A DNA stretch of 11,006 nt from Bacteroidaceae bacterium. GTDB taxonomy: Bacteria > Bacteroidota > Bacteroidia > Bacteroidales > Bacteroidaceae. The notes under the pieces were generated by a model. That model worked only from the letters and a program-made list of their open reading frames with translations. It searched no databases and was not told the DNA's origin. How positions within the stretch are numbered: position 1 is the stretch's first letter; each line of letters opens with the position of its first letter. The stretch is taken from contig CAAGDO010000332.1 in NCBI GenBank assembly GCA_900768625.1, positions 1-11,006 on the forward strand. The letters run 5' to 3'. Shown here piece after piece: positions 1-7,441 of this stretch. Position numbers and translations under genes: made by a program.

Positions 1-108
1 TTGAAAGTGCATTATCGGGGCGCAGATGTTTCCTTCGGGTGAGGGAGCATAGCGGGCTATGTGACCGAGGCCGAAGGGGACAGATGCGTCTCGAGAATGT
101 GCTTTCAA
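1..108 (+). repeat. Long gapless RNA-type hairpin, extragenic palindromic element (copy 1)
   Basis: Bases 1-53 oppose 56-108 without a single bulge (paired positions sum to 109). By hand I count 37 Watson-Crick pairs, 8 G-U pairs and 8 mismatches, all purine-purine (seven G.A, one G.G). Two tandem G.A pairs flank the apex (45-46 with 63-64; 41-42 with 67-68). The apex is CATAGC, GG, GCTATG (48-61). G-U and G.A pairs favour RNA made from the plus strand, because the minus-strand RNA would have A.C and pyrimidine mismatches there. No U-tract follows, so it is not a classical terminator. It may be the 3' end of an unseen upstream transcript or a mobile palindromic repeat. It may also extend beyond the left edge of the window. 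Confidence 0.75.
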
Positions 109-139
109 TGTGGAAATAACACCTGCTGATAGTATAAAA

Positions 140-147
140 TAATTTTG
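140..147 (+). promoter_or_regulatory. Candidate Bacteroidetes -7 promoter element for the GH31 gene
   Basis: TAATTTTG matches the Bacteroidetes -7 consensus TAnnTTTG exactly. Transcription would begin near 152-155, leaving a leader of about 60 bases before the ATG at 214. I find no TTTG -33 box at the usual 19-21 base distance, so only half the promoter is supported. It lies downstream of the 1-108 hairpin, so that hairpin would not be in this transcript. Confidence 0.4.
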
Positions 148-213
148 AACACCTACTTAAACCCACGCATGGTGCATGCCAGAAACTGAAACACCAAAAA
201 TCCTACATCGACT

Positions 214-3200
214 ATGAGAAAGTCAAAGCGTCTGCATCACGGCAAGTACGCCACTATCGTCATGGCATTTCCCCTTGCTGTGGCAGGTATGACCGTAGCC
301 GCTCCTTCAGCTCAGGCATTGCCTTTGCTGACGGGCATCACGCAGACCACTACGGCCCAAATCACCAAAGCTGAAAAACTTAACAACACCACCATCGAGT
401 TGACTTACGCCGATGGTAAGATGCTTACCGTAGACTTCTATGGCGAAAACATCTTCCGTCTGTTCCGCGACGACAACGGGGGGATTGTGCGCGACCCGCA
501 GGCCACGCCGCCGGCCCGTATCCTCGTTGGTTCGGCTCGTCGTTCGCCCATGGGGGTTGACCTTGCCACGACCGACCGCACCGTGAGTATCAACACGGCC
601 AAGGTGGCGCTCACTTTCGATCGTAATACTGGTCTCCTGACGGTGATCAACAAGATTACGGGCGAAATCGTGCTTCAGAGTGTGGAACCCGTGAAGTTCG
701 ACAAGAGCAGCACCACATTGACCTTCCGCGCACAACCCGGCGAATATTTCTACGGTGGCGGTGTGCAGAACGGTCGCTTCAGCCACAAGGGCAAGAGCAT
801 TGCTATCGAAAATACCAACAACTGGGTGGACGGTGGCGTGGCTTCGCCCACTCCTTTCTATTGGAGCACGAAGGGTTACGGCGTGATGTGGGATACCTTC
901 AAGCCTGGCCGCTACGACTTTGGTGCAACGGAGGACGGAAAGGTCATCCTGACGCATCAGGAGGACTATCTCGATGCTTTCGTGATGGTCAATCAGCAGC
1001 CCGTCGATTTGCTTAACGACTTCTATCAGCTGACCGGTAATCCCGTGTTGCTTCCCAAATTCGGTTTCTACGAAGGTCATCTTAATGCCTACAACCGCGA
1101 CTACTGGAAGGAGGCCAAGGATGGCTTCATGCTTTATGAGGACGGCAAGCGCTACAACGAAAGCCAGAAGGATAATGGCGGCATCAAGGAAAGTCTGAAC
1201 GGCGAGAAGAACAATTATCAGTTCTCTGCCCGTGCAGCCATTGACCGTTACATCAAGAACGATATGCCTCTCGGTTGGTTCCTTCCCAACGATGGCTATG
1301 GAGCTGGTTACGGCCAGACGGGCTCGCTCGATGGCAACATTCAGAATCTCCGCGAATTTGGTGACTACGCCCGCTCGAAGGGCGTCGAAATCGGTTTGTG
1401 GACGCAGAGCGATCTCCACCCGAAGGAAGGTATCGAGCCTTTGCTTCAGCGTGACATCGTGAAGGAAGTGCGCGATGCAGGTGTGCGTGTACTCAAGACT
1501 GACGTGGCCTGGGTGGGCTGGGGTTACAGCTTCGGCCTTAATGGTGTGAGCGATGTGGGCGAAATCATGCCTTACTATGGCAATGATGCACGTCCGTTCA
1601 TCATCTCGCTCGACGGATGGGCTGGCACACAGCGTTATGCCGGTATCTGGAGCGGTGACCAAACAGGTGGTGACTGGGAATACATTCGTTTCCATATCCC
1701 CACATTCATCGGTTCTGGTTTGTCGGGTCAGCCTAACATCACCAGTGACGTCGATGGTATCTTCGGCGGAAAGAACGTACCTGTGAATGTGCGCGAATTC
1801 CAGTGGAAGACTTTCACTCCGATGGAACTCAATATGGACGGTTGGGGCTCCAACCCGAAGTATCCGCAAGTGCTTGGCGAACCCGCCACAAGCATCAACC
1901 GCTCTTACCTGAAACTGAAGAGCGAACTCATGCCCTATACCTACAGCATTGCCCGTCAGGCAGTGGACGGTAAGCCTATGATTCGCGCCATGTTCCTTGA
2001 TTATCCCAATGACTACACTTTGGGAACTGGCACGCAGTATCAGTTCATGTTTGGTCCGTCGTTCCTCGTGGCTCCGGTTTATCAGAACACGCAGATGGAC
2101 GAAGTGGGCAACGATGTGCGTAATGGTATCTATCTGCCAGAGGGCCGCTGGGTGGACTACTACAACGGTGAGATCTACGATGGTGGACGCATCATCAACC
2201 ATTATGATGCTCCTCTTTGGAAGCTTCCCGTGTTTGTGAAGTCCGACGCCATCATCCCGATGACGAACCCCAACAACAATCCTTCGCAGATTCGCAAGGA
2301 TTATCGTGCTTATGAAATCTATGCATCGGCTAAGGCTGACTGTCATTTCTGTGACTACGATGACGATGGTGCAACCCAGGCTTACCTGCAGGGTAAATGC
2401 ACTCGCACGGAAGTGTCGACAAGTGGCAACGGTAAGGGTCGTCTCACGGTGACCGTGGCTCAAACCTTCGGTTCTTATAACGGATTCGAGGCACAGAAAG
2501 AAACGGAATTGCGCATCAACGTGAGCCGTGAACCGAAAAAGGTGACCGCCAAGGTGGGCAAAAAGAGTGTGAAGTTGACGGCAGTAAGCTCTCTCGCTGA
2601 TTTCGAGAAGGGCACTGACGTGTACTTCTACAATGCAGCTCCGAACCTCAACCGCTTCTCTACTCCTGGCACAGAAATGGCTGACAAGGTGATTGCCAAG
2701 AACCCGCAGATGCTGGTCAAGGTGGGCAAGACGGACGTGACGGCTAATTCTGTGGAAGTGGAAATCAGCGGCTTTGAATTTGCCACGCCTGACCGTGTGC
2801 GCACCCACAACGGTTCGCTCCAGGCACCTGTGGCTACCATCACAGAGGATAACACGGGTTGTTTCGACCTGACTCCTTCATGGGAGAAGGTGGCTAATGC
2901 CGATTTCTATGAAGTGGAATATGACGGTATGCTTTACTCCACGATTCGCGACACCAAGTTTACCTTCGATGGTATGCAGCCTGAAATGGCTTATAGCTTG
3001 AAGGTTCGTGCTGTCAACAAGGATGGCTATTCAGATTGGACCACTGTGAGCGCCACAACGAAGGCTAACCCGCTCGAATTTGCAATCAAGGGCATCAAGG
3101 CTCAGAATTCAGCTGCTGATCAGGGCGGTCAGGGCGTGAACAAGCTCTTTGACTTCGATGAGAAGACCAGCTGGCACACCAAGTGGGGCAAGGGCGAAGG

Positions 3201-4092
3201 CGTTCCTGCAGATGTGACGATTGACCTGCGTTCGGTGAATAAACTCGACCGCCTCGAATATATGCCTCGTGAGGATGCTGGAAACGGTACGCTCCTTGAG
3301 GGTACGTTCAGCTTGAGTACTGACCGTCAGAACTGGAGCGAACCCGTGAAGTTTGCTTGGGCTCAGGACGGTTCGACGAAGACGTTCGCCTTTGCTGGTC
3401 ATCCCGAGGCCCGCTATATCCGCATGCACCTCGACAAGGCTGTGGGCAACTTCGGTTCTGGTCGTGAGATGTACGTGTTTAAGGTGGCTGGCAGCGAAAG
3501 CTTCCTCCAGGGTGATATCAACCACGACAAGCGTATCGACGAAAATGACTTGACTTCATATATGAACTACACTGGTCTGCGTCGTGGCGACAGCGATTTC
3601 GACTATGTGAGCGCTGGTGATATCAACAAGAACGGTCTGATTGATGCTTATGATATCTCTTGCGTGACAACCGAACTTGACGGTGGCGTTCGCAATTCCA
3701 ACGACAAGGTGTCGGGTTCACTCGTCCTTACGCCCAACAAGAAGACGTTTGCTGCTGGCGACATGGTGGAAATCACAGTGAGTGGCAAGGCTCTCCACTA
3801 TGTGAACGGTTTGTCATTCGCTTTGCCTTATGATACGCAGGAACTGGAATATGTCGGCACCGAATTGCTTGACATGAAGGAAATGGTGAACCTCACCTAT
3901 GACCGTCTGCACACCAACGGTCAGAAGGAACTTTTCCCGACCTTCGTCAATCGTGGCAACAATTTCCTTCTCGAGGAAGGCGACCACAATCTCTTCGTGC
4001 TGAAGTTCCGCGCCAAGAAGGCTGGCAAGTACAACTTGAAGATGAAGGACGGTATGCTGGTTGACCGCAACCTGGGCACTGTGACCTTCTAA
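214..4092 (+). CDS. Secreted GH31 glycosidase (alpha-N-acetylgalactosaminidase-like) with FN3, CBM32-like, dockerin and cohesin-like domains
   Basis: This 1292-residue exported retaining alpha-glycosidase has a signal peptide at 1-35 (AQA|LP). A mutarotase-like N-domain follows to about 265, with the motif YFYGGGVQNGRFSH near 178-192. The (beta/alpha)8 barrel spans about 280-600, then the C-terminal beta domains to about 868. The likely nucleophile is D430 in LKTDVAWVGWGYSFGLNGV and the acid/base is D482 in IWSGDQTGGDW, both in the GH31 arrangement. Then come FN3 (869-952), F5/8 type C/CBM32-like (955-1096), a dockerin pair of calcium loops (D1101-D1112 and D1136-D1147, all key acidic residues present) and a cohesin-like beta domain (1167-1292). 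The KTDVAWVG...YSFGLNGV stretch and the domain set resemble, from memory, the GalNAc-cleaving branch of GH31, which removes alpha-GalNAc from O-glycans. Substrate is inferred; alpha-glucosidase or another alpha-glycosidase is possible. Codon choice is strongly biased (no TTA, CTA or TCA for over 800 codons), suggesting high expression. No type IX sorting domain is visible. Confidence 0.9.
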   Translation: MRKSKRLHHGKYATIVMAFPLAVAGMTVAAPSAQALPLLTGITQTTTAQITKAEKLNNTTIELTYADGKMLTVDFYGENIFRLFRDDNGGIVRDPQATPPARILVGSARRSPMGVDLATTDRTVSINTAKVALTFDRNTGLLTVINKITGEIVLQSVEPVKFDKSSTTLTFRAQPGEYFYGGGVQNGRFSHKGKSIAIENTNNWVDGGVASPTPFYWSTKGYGVMWDTFKPGRYDFGATEDGKVILTHQEDYLDAFVMVNQQPVDLLNDFYQLTGNPVLLPKFGFYEGHLNAYNRDYWKEAKDGFMLYEDGKRYNESQKDNGGIKESLNGEKNNYQFSARAAIDRYIKNDMPLGWFLPNDGYGAGYGQTGSLDGNIQNLREFGDYARSKGVEIGLWTQSDLHPKEGIEPLLQRDIVKEVRDAGVRVLKTDVAWVGWGYSFGLNGVSDVGEIMPYYGNDARPFIISLDGWAGTQRYAGIWSGDQTGGDWEYIRFHIPTFIGSGLSGQPNITSDVDGIFGGKNVPVNVREFQWKTFTPMELNMDGWGSNPKYPQVLGEPATSINRSYLKLKSELMPYTYSIARQAVDGKPMIRAMFLDYPNDYTLGTGTQYQFMFGPSFLVAPVYQNTQMDEVGNDVRNGIYLPEGRWVDYYNGEIYDGGRIINHYDAPLWKLPVFVKSDAIIPMTNPNNNPSQIRKDYRAYEIYASAKADCHFCDYDDDGATQAYLQGKCTRTEVSTSGNGKGRLTVTVAQTFGSYNGFEAQKETELRINVSREPKKVTAKVGKKSVKLTAVSSLADFEKGTDVYFYNAAPNLNRFSTPGTEMADKVIAKNPQMLVKVGKTDVTANSVEVEISGFEFATPDRVRTHNGSLQAPVATITEDNTGCFDLTPSWEKVANADFYEVEYDGMLYSTIRDTKFTFDGMQPEMAYSLKVRAVNKDGYSDWTTVSATTKANPLEFAIKGIKAQNSAADQGGQGVNKLFDFDEKTSWHTKWGKGEGVPADVTIDLRSVNKLDRLEYMPREDAGNGTLLEGTFSLSTDRQNWSEPVKFAWAQDGSTKTFAFAGHPEARYIRMHLDKAVGNFGSGREMYVFKVAGSESFLQGDINHDKRIDENDLTSYMNYTGLRRGDSDFDYVSAGDINKNGLIDAYDISCVTTELDGGVRNSNDKVSGSLVLTPNKKTFAAGDMVEITVSGKALHYVNGLSFALPYDTQELEYVGTELLDMKEMVNLTYDRLHTNGQKELFPTFVNRGNNFLLEEGDHNLFVLKFRAKKAGKYNLKMKDGMLVDRNLGTVTF

Positions 4093-4111
4093 GATTTCCT
4101 GCGGATAAACT

Positions 4112-4213
4112 GAAACGTTAATTCCCGTGTGATTTTCTTCGTTGATTATAGCTCCCGCCCAAATGGGTGGCTTGGCTATATGAACGAGAAAATTACACGG
4201 GAATTTGCGTTTC
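4112..4213. terminator. Long near-perfect hairpin between convergent genes, probable bidirectional terminator
   Basis: The arm from GAAACG (4112-4117) to TATAGC (4147-4152) pairs with GCTATA (4175-4180) to CGTTTC (4208-4213). There are about two single-base bulges and few mismatches; AATTCCCGTGT (4120-4130) pairs perfectly with 4195-4205. The 22-base apex contains its own small stem (CCCA/TGGG). It lies between the stop codons of the GH31 gene and the oppositely oriented AAA gene, the expected place for a shared terminator. The apical TATAGC...GCTATATGAACGA loosely resembles the core at 48-68, so it may be a diverged relative of that element. The 150-base gap holds nothing else I recognise. 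Confidence 0.7.
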
Positions 4214-4242
4214 CTTTGTTTGATGTGAAAAATGAATAAGCT

Positions 4243-5973
4243 TTACACTTCTTCCATTCGTATGAGCTTGTAGCCTTCAAACTGCATGATGATTTTGTGC
4301 AGTTGAGTGCCTTGACGTAAGGCTTCAACGCGTGGTGCTTGTGCGTAGCTGTTTATTTGTGTTACGGCTTCATTCCATTGTTTTTGTATGATCTCTTTAG
4401 CTTGACCTTTATGTAGCATTTTGAGTTCAAGGATATAGCAATGGCGGGACTGATAGTGCGTTAGGTCGGGCAAAAGGAAGAAATCGCAGAATCCATGATT
4501 CAGTTCGAGTTCGGGAGCTGTGTAGTAGTAGTTCGTCAAACTGAAGTATGCCATGAAGAAACCTTGGAGGTTTCGCTCTGATTCTATGCTATCTCGAACA
4601 GCAGAGACTTTGGCATAGGCGTCTGCCATGAACTGTAAGCAATGTTGCCATTTGCCTCCATAAGCCATTTCGTAGAAGCAGTCTCCTAATTCTATCGTAT
4701 CAACTGGGCTGTCGTTTTGATATTCCTCAAGTAGGTAATCATAGTACTGTTTGCGTACATTATTGTTGGGGATTCCCAGCAGCATTCGTTCACCGCGTGT
4801 CCCTTTAATTGTGAGCATACCATAATAGAACAGTAAACTGGGAAATATTTCTACTTTCGGTATTTGGTAGGCTGAAAAAGAGTCGAGTAATTCGCATGCC
4901 AATTGTCCTTCTTCCGCAATCTGTCTGATGAGGCTTTTACGTTCGTTGTCCAACTTGTCAAACTGAAGAAGTTTTCGCATTTTTCCGTAGTCTGTCTTTG
5001 TGTTGGGGTCTATCATTTGTTTGGGTGCACACCCATAGCTCATGAAGTTGCGTAGGTAGTAAAGAATCATGTCACTATTGAACACCCTATCTTTCCGTTG
5101 CAAAGCCATGTCAGAAAAGCAGTAGCCATCGTACCATGGTTTCATGTCATTAATGATGTTTTCAATATCGCTCGTGGCAGGGAGCAATCCTTGTTCTTTA
5201 TAATATTGGAACATCTTCCGCACATCGCTGGTCGAGAAGCCCAGCAAGTCGTTGAAGTCGGGCTTCATGGTGATGTTCCATCCGATGTTGAAGCCACTGG
5301 TCACGTCATCTAAGGTCACAGGACTCACGCCCGTCATGAAAATGCGTTCGAAGTTTCCTTTGAATTTTTTGAATAAATCGCGATAGAATCCATCGGCATG
5401 AGTGATGGCATGATACGTCGCTTCACCTTGTTCGTTGAGAATGGTGTTGGTGAAGTTGTCGTATTCGTCTATCACAAGATAGAGCGGATAGGCTTGTTCT
5501 GATGCGAAATTGCACATCAGGTCTAGTTTGTCTGCGCAATTCTCGCTTTGTTTGATTTCGGCTACAAGTTCTGCTGGGTAGAATTCCGAATATCGTTGAA
5601 TGAATGTGTCTATACGTTTGCCGCAGTAGGAATCAAAACGTTGTTTGACGTTACCCAAGTCTCCTCCTACTTGTGAAAAGTCCAAGAAGAGCACTTGGTA
5701 TCTTCCTTGTGAGGGGGTGGAATGTTTGCCTATCCACAAATTGCCAAAAAGTTCGTTAAATTGGTTTTTATGTTTGCAATCGTAGTAGGCGCGAAGCATG
5801 CTGATGAACAGGCTTTTGCCGAAACGACGTGGACGTGTAAAGAAAACGCTACGCGCCTCCTTTTCCAAGATAGGCAAGTACATGGTCTTGTCCACATAAT
5901 ACATGTTGCTTGTCATGACATCAATGAAATCGGATACGCCGTAAGGGACTTGTTTTATTTCTTTGTTCATCAT
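4243..5973 (-). CDS. AAA-ATPase-like / PD-(D/E)XK nuclease-fold protein
   Basis: This belongs to the large Bacteroidetes/Firmicutes family with an N-terminal AAA-ATPase-like domain and a C-terminal PD-(D/E)XK nuclease-like domain; its biological role is not established. I start it at ATG 5973 (MMNKEIKQVPYG). The reading frame could begin two codons earlier, but only at TTG. Residues counted from that TTG: the degenerate Walker A region RPRRFGKS is at 49-56, Walker B LVIDEYD at 168-174, the family motif FMTGVSP at 215-220, and PWYDGYCF at 281-288. At the C-terminus, GFCDFFL (D499) and ELK (E518, K520) give an intact PD-(D/E)XK signature. The length is normal for the family and no frameshift is seen. 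It stands alone, with its own promoter upstream and a convergent neighbour downstream. The DNA looks more AT-rich and less codon-biased than the GH31 gene. Such genes are often multicopy, so horizontal spread is plausible, though no mobile ends are visible. Confidence 0.9.
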   Translation of the reverse strand: MMNKEIKQVPYGVSDFIDVMTSNMYYVDKTMYLPILEKEARSVFFTRPRRFGKSLFISMLRAYYDCKHKNQFNELFGNLWIGKHSTPSQGRYQVLFLDFSQVGGDLGNVKQRFDSYCGKRIDTFIQRYSEFYPAELVAEIKQSENCADKLDLMCNFASEQAYPLYLVIDEYDNFTNTILNEQGEATYHAITHADGFYRDLFKKFKGNFERIFMTGVSPVTLDDVTSGFNIGWNITMKPDFNDLLGFSTSDVRKMFQYYKEQGLLPATSDIENIINDMKPWYDGYCFSDMALQRKDRVFNSDMILYYLRNFMSYGCAPKQMIDPNTKTDYGKMRKLLQFDKLDNERKSLIRQIAEEGQLACELLDSFSAYQIPKVEIFPSLLFYYGMLTIKGTRGERMLLGIPNNNVRKQYYDYLLEEYQNDSPVDTIELGDCFYEMAYGGKWQHCLQFMADAYAKVSAVRDSIESERNLQGFFMAYFSLTNYYYTAPELELNHGFCDFFLLPDLTHYQSRHCYILELKMLHKGQAKEIIQKQWNEAVTQINSYAQAPRVEALRQGTQLHKIIMQFEGYKLIRMEEV

Positions 5974-5997
5974 ACTCAATTTGGGTTGTTTCGACTA

Positions 5998-6029
5998 CAA
6001 ACTTACAGTTTTTTCTTGGAAAAGGCAAA
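5998..6029 (-). promoter_or_regulatory. Bacteroidetes-type promoter for the AAA-ATPase-like gene
   Basis: Read on the minus strand, TTTG (6029-6026) is followed by exactly 20 bases and then TAAGTTTG (6005-5998). This is a full match to the -33 TTTG and -7 TAnnTTTG consensus at canonical spacing. Transcription would start near 5990, giving a leader of under 20 bases and supporting the ATG at 5973 as the start codon. Confidence 0.65.
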
Positions 6030-6036
6030 TCTGTTA

Positions 6037-6051
6037 GTCTGCAAGGCAGAC
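6037..6051. promoter_or_regulatory. Perfect inverted repeat in the divergent promoter region, possible operator
   Basis: GTCTGC, spacer AAG, then GCAGAC form a perfect 6-base inverted repeat. It sits seven bases upstream of the -33 box of the AAA-ATPase-like gene and about 25 bases upstream of the candidate -33 box of the serine protease gene. It could bind a regulator acting on either gene. No U-tract follows on the plus strand and no gene ends here, so a terminator role is unlikely. No regulator is encoded next to it. Confidence 0.3.
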
Positions 6052-6075
6052 AGAAAAATCTTTCTTCCCTATTTC

Positions 6076-6106
6076 TTTGCAGAATGCTAGGAAAATCGTA
6101 ACTTGG
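6076..6106 (+). promoter_or_regulatory. Candidate promoter for the serine protease lipoprotein gene
   Basis: TTTG (6076-6079), a 19-base gap and TAACTTGG (6099-6106) fit the Bacteroidetes promoter with one mismatch in the -7 box (TTGG for TTTG). Transcription would start near 6112, about 55 bases before the ATG at 6167. A start there would exclude any coding extension into 6077-6110. Confidence 0.35.
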
Positions 6107-6166
6107 CCGACGAAATGTGCACGGATTTTCGTGCTTGTTTCAGGAATCTATTTCTTCGACGCAACA

Positions 6167-7321
6167 ATGAAACAAATATATCATTTTTCTTTTTGGCGGG
6201 CCCTTGTGCTCTGCTTGACGCTGGTGATGACGTTGGGGGCCTGTTCGGACGGGAAGCCCTCGGCTGACGACCTCTATAAAGAAGAGGCTTCTGGCGTGGC
6301 TTTGGTGCTCAACAAGTTTTACTATGATGCACAGCTTCCTAACGGCAATCATATTTATTTTAGTGGGATTGCTGATGACGGAACGCTGACGAATCTCACC
6401 GACGATGTAAACAAAATACGGAACAACTGTGGTTATCTCACAGGTACGGCTTTCTTCATCGCCTCCGATGGTTCGATGCTTACCAACCGCCATGTGGCGC
6501 AACCCATTATCGACGAAAATCAGGTCAAGAGCAGTCTGAATGCCATTGTGGCTTATGTTCGTTCGCTTTATGAAACAAAGATGGAGGAATTGGCCGGACA
6601 GTATGCCGCTCTCGAGCAGGAAAAGGAAAGTTGTGTTTCTGCAGCTTATTGGGGATATGGCGCTGATGAGGCTCAAGTGGCAGCAATCGAAGAACGCCAG
6701 CAGGAGCTTAGTGACCAATACGATGAATTGTCGGAGGTCCGTGATAATCTCGGTCAGGCTGACATGAATCGTATTCGCATCCGTTCTGTCTGTCAGGTGG
6801 GTGTGGCTTATAATGACTCGTATGTGAACGACGAAACCGATTTCCTGAAAAAGAATCCATGTCGAGTGGTGCGTGTGTCGCAGGATGCGGGCACCGACTT
6901 GGCGCTTATCCAACTCAAGAGTCTGACGACACCGTCGAAGGCTCATGTCTTTTCCACTGAGGGAGCGGCAAGCGCCGGACTCGTCTCTCGCTTGATTGAC
7001 GCTTTCAAGGGAAGCAAGGAGGATGACGGAAAATTGAAGATGAACCAGACGCTCTACATGATAGGCTATAATGCCGGCATTGACCTTGCCAGTACGCGAC
7101 GTGGCATCAAGGTGCAGATGACGGCCGGACAGATCACGCAACTTCCCGATGGCGAACGTTTGCTCTATAGCATCCCGACGATGCAGGGGTCGAGCGGTAG
7201 TCCCGTGATTGACGAGCAAGGACGTTTGGTGGGGGTGAACTTCGCCAAGCTGAATGGTACGGATAATTTTAATTTCGGTATCCCCATTGAACGCGTACGC
7301 AGCTTCTTGGGGAAGAATTGA
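6167..7321 (+). CDS. Trypsin-fold (S1/HtrA-like) serine protease lipoprotein with coiled-coil insertion
   Basis: I start this 384-residue protein at ATG 6167 because the N-terminus is then a lipoprotein signal peptide. It has MKQIY, a hydrophobic stretch and lipobox LGAC with C26; serine follows the cysteine. The open frame runs back to a TTG at 6077, but that would bury the signal. The chymotrypsin-fold triad is complete: H109 in TGTAFFIASDGSMLTNRHVA, D244 in GTDLALIQL, and S343 in GSSGSPV, followed by LVGVNF. Between His and Asp there is an insertion (about 130-195) rich in Glu, Gln, Leu and Ala that reads as an alpha-helical coiled-coil hairpin, broken near 152-162. No PDZ domain is present. 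It is probably membrane-anchored in the periplasm or on the cell surface; substrates are unknown. A hairpin terminator follows, and its promoter region is shared divergently with the AAA gene. Confidence 0.85.
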   Translation: MKQIYHFSFWRALVLCLTLVMTLGACSDGKPSADDLYKEEASGVALVLNKFYYDAQLPNGNHIYFSGIADDGTLTNLTDDVNKIRNNCGYLTGTAFFIASDGSMLTNRHVAQPIIDENQVKSSLNAIVAYVRSLYETKMEELAGQYAALEQEKESCVSAAYWGYGADEAQVAAIEERQQELSDQYDELSEVRDNLGQADMNRIRIRSVCQVGVAYNDSYVNDETDFLKKNPCRVVRVSQDAGTDLALIQLKSLTTPSKAHVFSTEGAASAGLVSRLIDAFKGSKEDDGKLKMNQTLYMIGYNAGIDLASTRRGIKVQMTAGQITQLPDGERLLYSIPTMQGSSGSPVIDEQGRLVGVNFAKLNGTDNFNFGIPIERVRSFLGKN

Positions 7322-7335
7322 TGAGTACGAAGTCA

Positions 7336-7371
7336 GGACGGGGTATCCTTTGGTATTTCCCTGTCCGTTTT
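7336..7371 (+). terminator. Hairpin and T-run after the serine protease gene
   Basis: GGACGGGG (7336-7343) pairs with CCCTGTCC (7359-7366) with one G-U pair, and TTTT follows at 7368-7371. It begins 15 bases after the serine protease stop codon, so it probably ends that transcript and separates it from the next two genes. Confidence 0.55.
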
Positions 7372-7417
7372 GCTCCGTCGTTTGTTGAAGATGAAGCAGA
7401 TTATATTGAATTGTTTT

Positions 7418-7440
7418 ATTGGAAAATGAATTTTCGCAAT
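7418..7440. promoter_or_regulatory. Palindrome abutting the start of the small HA-like gene, possible operator or translational hairpin
   Basis: ATTG-GAAAAT, a GA centre, then ATTTTC, a bulged G and CAAT form a 10-pair inverted repeat ending two bases before the ATG at 7442. In mRNA it would cover the ribosome-binding region. As DNA it is a symmetric AT-rich site of the kind dimeric regulators bind. The gene it fronts encodes a small basic protein, so autoregulation is conceivable but unproven. AT-rich sequence produces such palindromes by chance fairly often. Confidence 0.35.
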
Positions 7441-7441
7441 T

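Noticed and set aside
307..2808. 833-codon open frame on the minus strand opposite the GH31 gene
   Set aside because: It is in exact register with the GH31 codons, and its openness follows from the absence of TTA, CTA and TCA codons there. The translation has no recognisable domain, while the plus strand encodes a clear GH31.
4243..5973. AAA-ATPase-like/PD-(D/E)XK gene as part of a defence system
   Set aside because: The nuclease and ATPase motifs are intact, but it is a stand-alone gene with its own promoter and no neighbouring methylase, helicase, toxin or antitoxin. The family is common and often multicopy, so a defence role is not supported here.
6077..6166. N-terminal extension of the serine protease from TTG 6077
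   Set aside because: It would put 30 residues in front of a clean lipoprotein signal peptide and overlaps the candidate promoter.
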